From positions 111,823 to 175,822 of the forward strand of contig NZ_BMRG01000015.1 in assembly GCF_014648515.1 (NCBI RefSeq): 64,000 nucleotides of DNA, given 5' to 3'. The stretch is from Saccharothrix coeruleofusca. Lineage in GTDB: Bacteria > Actinomycetota > Actinomycetes > Mycobacteriales > Pseudonocardiaceae. Positions 60,209 to 64,000 of this stretch are shown here, piece by piece; the stretch's first letter is position 1; each line of letters opens with the position of its first letter. Under the pieces are notes generated by a model. That model did no database searches. It was given only the letters and a program-made list of their open reading frames with translations, and had not been told where the DNA came from. A program made the translations under genes and the position numbers.

Positions 60209-62800
60209 TCACGAGCCCCTCCTCGGGTCGCGCAGCCTGCGCAGGAACGGGTCGGTGGGCTCGGCGGGCGCGACGCGCACCCTGGCGTCCACCGCCACCA
60301 CCCGGTCGCCGGTGAGCACCAGCGGGTTCAGGTCCAGCTCGGCGACCTCGGGCAGCAGCTCGGCGAGCCGGGCCACCCGGCGCAGCACGTCGCGCACGGC
60401 GTCCTCGTCGTACTCGCGGAAGACCGCGGGTGCGGCGCGGAAGCCGTGCAGCAGGTCGTCCAGGTCGGCCTCGGACAGCGGCGCGAGCGCGGCGGCGCGG
60501 TCGTCGAGCAGGTCGGTGTCGACACCACCGAGGCCGGTCACCACCAGCGGCCCGAACCTCGGGTCGGCGACGACGCCCACCAGCAGCTCCCGGCCGCGCT
60601 CGGCCATCGGCTGGACGAACACACCGGTCAACCGGTCGCCGAACCGCTCGCGCAGCGACGTGAAGCCCTCGGTCACGGCGTGGGCGTCGGCCAGGTCGAG
60701 CAGCACACCGCCGCCCTTGCTCTTGTGCAGCAAGTCGTGCGCCACGGCCTTGAGGGCGACCGGAGAGCCGTAGGACCGTTGTGCCGCCACGGCTTCCTCG
60801 GCGTCGCGCACGAGCACACCGCCCAGCACCGGCAGGCCGAACGCGGCCAGCAGCCGCACCACCTGATCCGGGTCGAGCCACCCGTCGCGGCCGGTGACGA
60901 CGTCGCGCGCGGTGGCCAGGTCGACCTCCAGGCGCGCGGGCTCCGGCTCCGGGCGGCGCAGCCACTCGGCGCGCTCGGCCAGCGCGGCCAGCACCGCCGC
61001 CGCGCGCGCCGGGTCGGCGTAGACGGCGATCCCGTCCTCCCGCAGCGACACCGAGCCCGGTTGGTCGCAGCTCACCGCCAGCACGGGCTTGGCGGTGCGG
61101 TGGACACCACCGGCCGGGTCGCCCAGCGCGGTGGGCACCGTGACGGTGATGACCGCGTCCACACCGGGGTCGGCGACCAGCAGGTCCAGGCAGCGGGCGA
61201 ACGTCCCGTCGTCCACCACCGCGGTCGTGTCCACCGGGTTGTGCGCGCTGGCCGTGTCCGGCAGCAGGGCGCGCAGCGCCGCCGTGGTGGCCTCGGCCGG
61301 TTCGGCGACGGCCAGGCCGTTGCGCGCGCAGGCGTCGGCGGCCAGCACCCCCAGTCCGCCCGCGTTGGACAGCACGGCCACCGACTTGCCCTCGGGCAGC
61401 GGCGTGGCGTGCAGCGCGGCCAGCACCTCGACCAACTCGGTGACGCCGTCCACGGCGGTCACCCCGGCCTGGCGGAACAGCGCGTCGCGGGTGACCGCGG
61501 GGGTGGCGGTGGAGGCGGTGTGGGAAGCCGCGGCGCGCTGCCCCGCCTCGCTGCTCGCGGCGCGCACCGCCAGCACGGGCTTGCGGCGGGCGACCCGGCG
61601 GGCCAGGCGGGAGAACTTGCGCGGGTTGCCGAACGACTCCAGGTACAGCACCACGGCGCGGGTGCGCTCGTCACGCTCCCACCACAGCAGCAGGTCGTTG
61701 CCGCTGACGTCGTACTTGTCGCCGGTGGAGACCAGCTCCGACACGCCGAGGCCGAGGCGGGCCAACTGGTCGAGCGCGGCGATGGCGACGCCGCCGGACT
61801 GGGTGACCACGCCGACGCCGCCCTCCTCGACGCGCCCTCGGGTGAACGTGGCGTCCAGCCGGTGCCCGACCACGCCGACGCAGTTGGGGCCGACCAGCCG
61901 CATGTCGTGGCGGCGGACCACCTCCAGCAGCGCTTCGGGCGCGACGCCGGAGGTGATCACGACCAGCGCCTTCACGCCGCGCCTCCCGCAGTCCTCGGCG
62001 ACCGCGGGCACCGCCGGGGCGGGCACGGCCAGCACCGCGAGGTCGGGCGCCTCGGGCAGGTCGGCGACGCTGGGGTAGCAGTCGACGCCGAGGATCCGCT
62101 CGGCGTGCGGGTTGACCGCGTACAGCGCGCCCGAGAAGCCGCCCGCCACCAGGTTGTCCAGCACCGCGTTGCCCACCGACGAGCGCTTGCGGCTCGCGCC
62201 GACCACGACGACCGACCCCGGCCGCAGCAGGTGGCTCAGGCTGGCGCGCTGGGCGGCCAGTTCCCGGTCGGCCACCGCGTCGAGGTAGGTGCCGACGGGG
62301 TCGAGGCCGAGGTCGACGTGCACCACGTCGCTGTCCGGTGTGGACGTGCCGACCAGGCCGAGGTCGGTGAACACGCGCAGCATCCGGGAGTTCGCGGTGA
62401 GCACGTCGGCGCAGAACCGGCGCACGCCGCGCCGCCTGGCCAGCGAGACCAGGTGCTCCAGCATGAGCGTGCCGACGCCGCGCGACTGGCGGCGGTGCGA
62501 CACGACCAGGGCGACCTCGGCGGTGTCGGCGGACTCCAGCACGTAGCTGGCCACGCCGATCAGCTCGTCGCCGTCGAGCGCCCCGACGGCCACGTGCCCG
62601 AACTCGCCGGGCGAGGTGAGGCGGCCGACGAAGTCCTCCAGCTGCCGCGGTGCGACGCTGAAGAACCTGAGGTAGCGGTCGTCGGCGGGCAGATCGCGGT
62701 GCAGCGCGAGCAGGGCGTCGGCGTCGGACGGCCCCAGCTCGCGCAGCGTCACCACGGACCCGTCGGCCAGCAGGGCGCGATCGCCCCCGTGCCCGATCAC
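60209..62800 (-). CDS. ADP-forming acyl/acetyl-CoA synthetase with N-terminal GNAT domain
   Basis: An 863-residue fusion. Residues 20-165 form a GNAT acetyltransferase (acetyl-CoA loop SHRRQSRGVGTLMLEHLV). Then come the CoA-binding domain (VVVGASRKRSSVGNAVLDNL, about 202-221), the succinyl-CoA-ligase-like domain with VGPNCVGVV and VTQSGGVAIA, the phospho-His region ASHTASTATP, and a C-terminal ATP-grasp (VALKAVAHDLLHKSKGGGV). In the ligase direction it makes acetate and ATP from acetyl-CoA, ADP and phosphate. In PatZ/Pka-type enzymes the GNAT is C-terminal and the ligase part inactive; here the GNAT is first and the ligase motifs look intact. The GTG start overlaps the USP stop. Confidence 0.9.
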   Translation of the reverse strand: MIGHGGDRALLADGSVVTLRELGPSDADALLALHRDLPADDRYLRFFSVAPRQLEDFVGRLTSPGEFGHVAVGALDGDELIGVASYVLESADTAEVALVVSHRRQSRGVGTLMLEHLVSLARRRGVRRFCADVLTANSRMLRVFTDLGLVGTSTPDSDVVHVDLGLDPVGTYLDAVADRELAAQRASLSHLLRPGSVVVVGASRKRSSVGNAVLDNLVAGGFSGALYAVNPHAERILGVDCYPSVADLPEAPDLAVLAVPAPAVPAVAEDCGRRGVKALVVITSGVAPEALLEVVRRHDMRLVGPNCVGVVGHRLDATFTRGRVEEGGVGVVTQSGGVAIAALDQLARLGLGVSELVSTGDKYDVSGNDLLLWWERDERTRAVVLYLESFGNPRKFSRLARRVARRKPVLAVRAASSEAGQRAAASHTASTATPAVTRDALFRQAGVTAVDGVTELVEVLAALHATPLPEGKSVAVLSNAGGLGVLAADACARNGLAVAEPAEATTAALRALLPDTASAHNPVDTTAVVDDGTFARCLDLLVADPGVDAVITVTVPTALGDPAGGVHRTAKPVLAVSCDQPGSVSLREDGIAVYADPARAAAVLAALAERAEWLRRPEPEPARLEVDLATARDVVTGRDGWLDPDQVVRLLAAFGLPVLGGVLVRDAEEAVAAQRSYGSPVALKAVAHDLLHKSKGGGVLLDLADAHAVTEGFTSLRERFGDRLTGVFVQPMAERGRELLVGVVADPRFGPLVVTGLGGVDTDLLDDRAAALAPLSEADLDDLLHGFRAAPAVFREYDEDAVRDVLRRVARLAELLPEVAELDLNPLVLTGDRVVAVDARVRVAPAEPTDPFLRRLRDPRRGS

Positions 62801-63276
62801 AGCAGCGGTCCCGGGGTGATGACCGGCTTGGCCTCCGCGGCGGGCGCGGGCTCGACCGGGGCCTTCGGCTGACGGATGACGACCACCGGGCAGTGCGCGT
62901 GGTGCACGCAGTAGGAACTCACCGAGCCCAGCAGCGCTCCGCGCACGGGGCCCGCGCCGCGATTGCCGACCACGAGCAGCTCCGCGTCCCGGGAGGCCCG
63001 GACGAGCACGTCCCTGGCATCGCCCTCGACCAGCACCGACCGCACCTCGTCCGCGAACCCGGCCACCGCCTCGCGCAGCACGCCGCGGCTCTCCTGCTCC
63101 AGCGCCGCGCGGTCCACACCGGTGGCCAGCGCGTCGATGACCATGCCGTAGTCGGCGTGCCAGGTCAGGACCGCCTCGACGGCGCACCCGCGCAACCTGG
63201 CCTCCTCGACCGCCCAGCCCAGTGCGGTGCGGCCCGCGGTCGAGCCGTCCACACCCACCACGATCTTCCTGTCCAT
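62797..63276 (-). CDS. universal stress protein, single domain
   Basis: A 159-residue Usp protein, paralogue of the one at 29706 (shared blocks IVVGVDGS, LVEGDARDVLVRASRDAELL, GNRGAGPVRGALLGSVSSYC). The loop keeps G-2X-G-9X-GS, so ATP binding is likely. A Pro/Ala/Lys tail follows residue 140. It is the first gene of a two-gene unit with the acyl-CoA synthetase. A palindromic DosR-like box, located inside the end of the DUF1918 gene, is 79-92 bp upstream. Confidence 0.92.
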   Translation of the reverse strand: MDRKIVVGVDGSTAGRTALGWAVEEARLRGCAVEAVLTWHADYGMVIDALATGVDRAALEQESRGVLREAVAGFADEVRSVLVEGDARDVLVRASRDAELLVVGNRGAGPVRGALLGSVSSYCVHHAHCPVVVIRQPKAPVEPAPAAEAKPVITPGPLL

Positions 63277-63329
63277 AGTCCACTCCTCGGATCTCCTGCC
63301 ACCAGCATCGCGGCGGGCGGGAGGCGAGG

Positions 63330-63560
63330 TCAGTGGCGGCGGTCCCACCGCGCCGGGACCTTCGTCCCTGGGCGGGGCGCGGGCACGACGTGCGCGTCCG
63401 GGCCGGGGAACAGCAGGCCGCGCTTCTCCGTGTCCAGCCAGTGCACCAGGTAGGGCGGGGTGCCGTCGGGGTGGCGCAGCTCCTCGACCAGGCAGCGCCG
63501 GGCGGGCGTGCCGGTGGCGCCGCTCTCCACGACGATCCAGTCACCGACCCGCGCCTTCAC
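63330..63560 (-). CDS. DUF1918 small protein
   Basis: A 76-residue protein of the DUF1918 family: GDWIVVESGATGTPARRCLV (residues 6-25) and PPYLVHWLDTEKRGLLFPGP (about 35-54), an SH3-like beta-barrel found beside stress genes in actinobacteria. The function is unknown. The GTG start overlaps the stop of the tandem USP gene (GTGA). Its last codons (GTKVPARWDRRH) contain the DosR-like box of the downstream USP gene. A remnant of a second copy is at 30220. Confidence 0.85.
   Translation of the reverse strand: MKARVGDWIVVESGATGTPARRCLVEELRHPDGTPPYLVHWLDTEKRGLLFPGPDAHVVPAPRPGTKVPARWDRRH
63355..63368. promoter_or_regulatory. palindromic DosR-like box upstream of the USP-acyl-CoA synthetase unit
   Basis: GGGACCTTCGTCCC is 79-92 bp before the USP start at 63276 and lies within the coding end of the DUF1918 gene. 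The surrounding about 40 bp are similar to those around the box at 30245. Confidence 0.75.
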
Positions 63561-64000
63561 GGTGCCACCTCCTCGCGCGGCCGGACCACGGCCAGCGGGC
63601 ACGGGGCGTGGCTGACCAGCGCCTGGCTGGTCGACCCGAGCAGCATCCCCTGGAAACCGCCCGCGCCGCGACTGCCCACCACCAGCAGCCGGGCGCCTCG
63701 CGCGGCTGCCAGCAGGGCCCGCACGGGCCGGTCGCGGACGACCACCCGCGTCACCCGCACGTCCGGGTACTTCTCCTGCCATCCCGCGAGGCGCTCGGCG
63801 AGCAGGCGGCGCCGCTCCTGCTCCACCCGCGCCCAGTCGACGCCGCCGGTGGGCAGATCGGTCCAGGCGATCAGGGCGGTCAGCGGCGCCGCGCGCGAGG
63901 AGGCCTGCTCGAAGGCGAACGCCACGGCCTGCTCGCTGACCGGTGAACCGTCCACGCCGACGACGACCGCGCCGTCCTGAGCGCCGTCCTGAGCGCCGTC
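63557..64000 (-). CDS. tandem universal stress protein, C-terminal part (runs off the window)
   Basis: The last Usp domain of a gene that starts beyond the right edge. VVVGVDGSPVSEQAVAFAFE and GSRGAGGFQGMLLGSTSQAL parallel the second domain of the protein at 30279 (both share FAFEQAS/FAFEEAS, ERLAGWQEKYPDV and CPLAVVRPRE), so a second Usp domain is expected upstream. The frame stays open to base 64000 through an AQDG repeat linker. It is coupled to the DUF1918 gene by GTGA overlap. Confidence 0.9.
   Translation of the reverse strand, partial: DGAQDGAQDGAVVVGVDGSPVSEQAVAFAFEQASSRAAPLTALIAWTDLPTGGVDWARVEQERRRLLAERLAGWQEKYPDVRVTRVVVRDRPVRALLAAARGARLLVVGSRGAGGFQGMLLGSTSQALVSHAPCPLAVVRPREEVAP
63969..64000 (-). 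repeat. 12-bp tandem repeats in a USP interdomain linker (cut by window edge)
   Basis: Two full GCGCCGTCCTGA units and part of a third encode AQDG repeats between the two Usp domains. The unit resembles the repeat at 29183-29242 that encodes SAQD. Confidence 0.8.

Overview
The window is about 64 kb of very GC-rich DNA (third codon positions almost all G or C) from an actinomycete chromosome. Gene content (NB-ARC/TPR regulator, Ser/Thr kinase, GH12 cellulase, DosR/DevR-type two-component pair, class-E sortase motif, MsiK-type sugar importer lacking its ATPase) and the short 'CGCGCGTTCGGACACCGCGA' repeats fit a Pseudonocardiales soil organism (Actinosynnema/Saccharothrix-like). The genus is an inference from style, not from a marker gene. 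I saw no tRNA, rRNA, CRISPR array, transposase, phage gene or replication origin.

Left part, about 0-26 kb: ordinary and accessory chromosomal genes. These are a double WD40 propeller protein, a PPOX/F420-type oxidoreductase, a MOSC protein, MsrA, a GT1 glycosyltransferase, a three-repeat secreted protein divergent from an NB-ARC/TPR regulator, a 14-TM drug-efflux MFS gene flanked by inverted 20-bp repeats, a sugar ABC importer (Tat lipoprotein plus two permeases, no ATPase), an epoxide-hydrolase-like enzyme with a divergent MarR regulator and twin operators, and a plant-polymer locus. The polymer locus holds a secreted GH12 glucanase with a near-perfect CebR/CelR box, a large secreted serine hydrolase, and a membrane Ser/Thr kinase whose extracellular domain is a CBM2 cellulose-binding module. 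TerC, an AAA+ ATPase, a TPR membrane protein and an MpaB-like oxygenase follow.

Right part, about 26-64 kb: one large hypoxia/dormancy island. At its centre lie a response regulator that matches Mycobacterium tuberculosis DosR residue for residue at D54, T82, K104, K179, K182 and N183, and a double-GAF DevS/DosT-type sensor kinase, arranged tail to tail. Around them are eight universal-stress-protein genes, two P-type ATPases of different subclasses, two CBS proteins, two Acg-type nitroreductases, two Rv1733c-like membrane proteins, two zinc alcohol dehydrogenases, a flavodoxin, a DUF4389 protein split by an in-frame amber codon, and an anaerobic energy set: pyruvate formate-lyase with its activase, phosphoketolase with acetate kinase, and an ADP-forming acyl-CoA synthetase fused to a GNAT domain. 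I find about 18 copies of a 14-bp DosR-like box (core GGGACYTYCGGCCC or its palindromic form), almost all 55-150 bp upstream of start codons in this part, usually between divergent genes. The best reading is a physically clustered DosR regulon that lets an aerobic soil actinomycete make ATP by substrate-level phosphorylation (acetyl-phosphate and acetyl-CoA to acetate) when oxygen runs out.

At the far right an electrophile-response pair (NemR/AcuR-like TetR plus DJ-1/PfpI protein, each with the same operator) sits inside the island. The last gene, a tandem universal stress protein, runs off the window. The 30-kb and 63-kb USP blocks are paralogous copies; one has lost its DUF1918 gene except for the last codons, which contain the promoter box.
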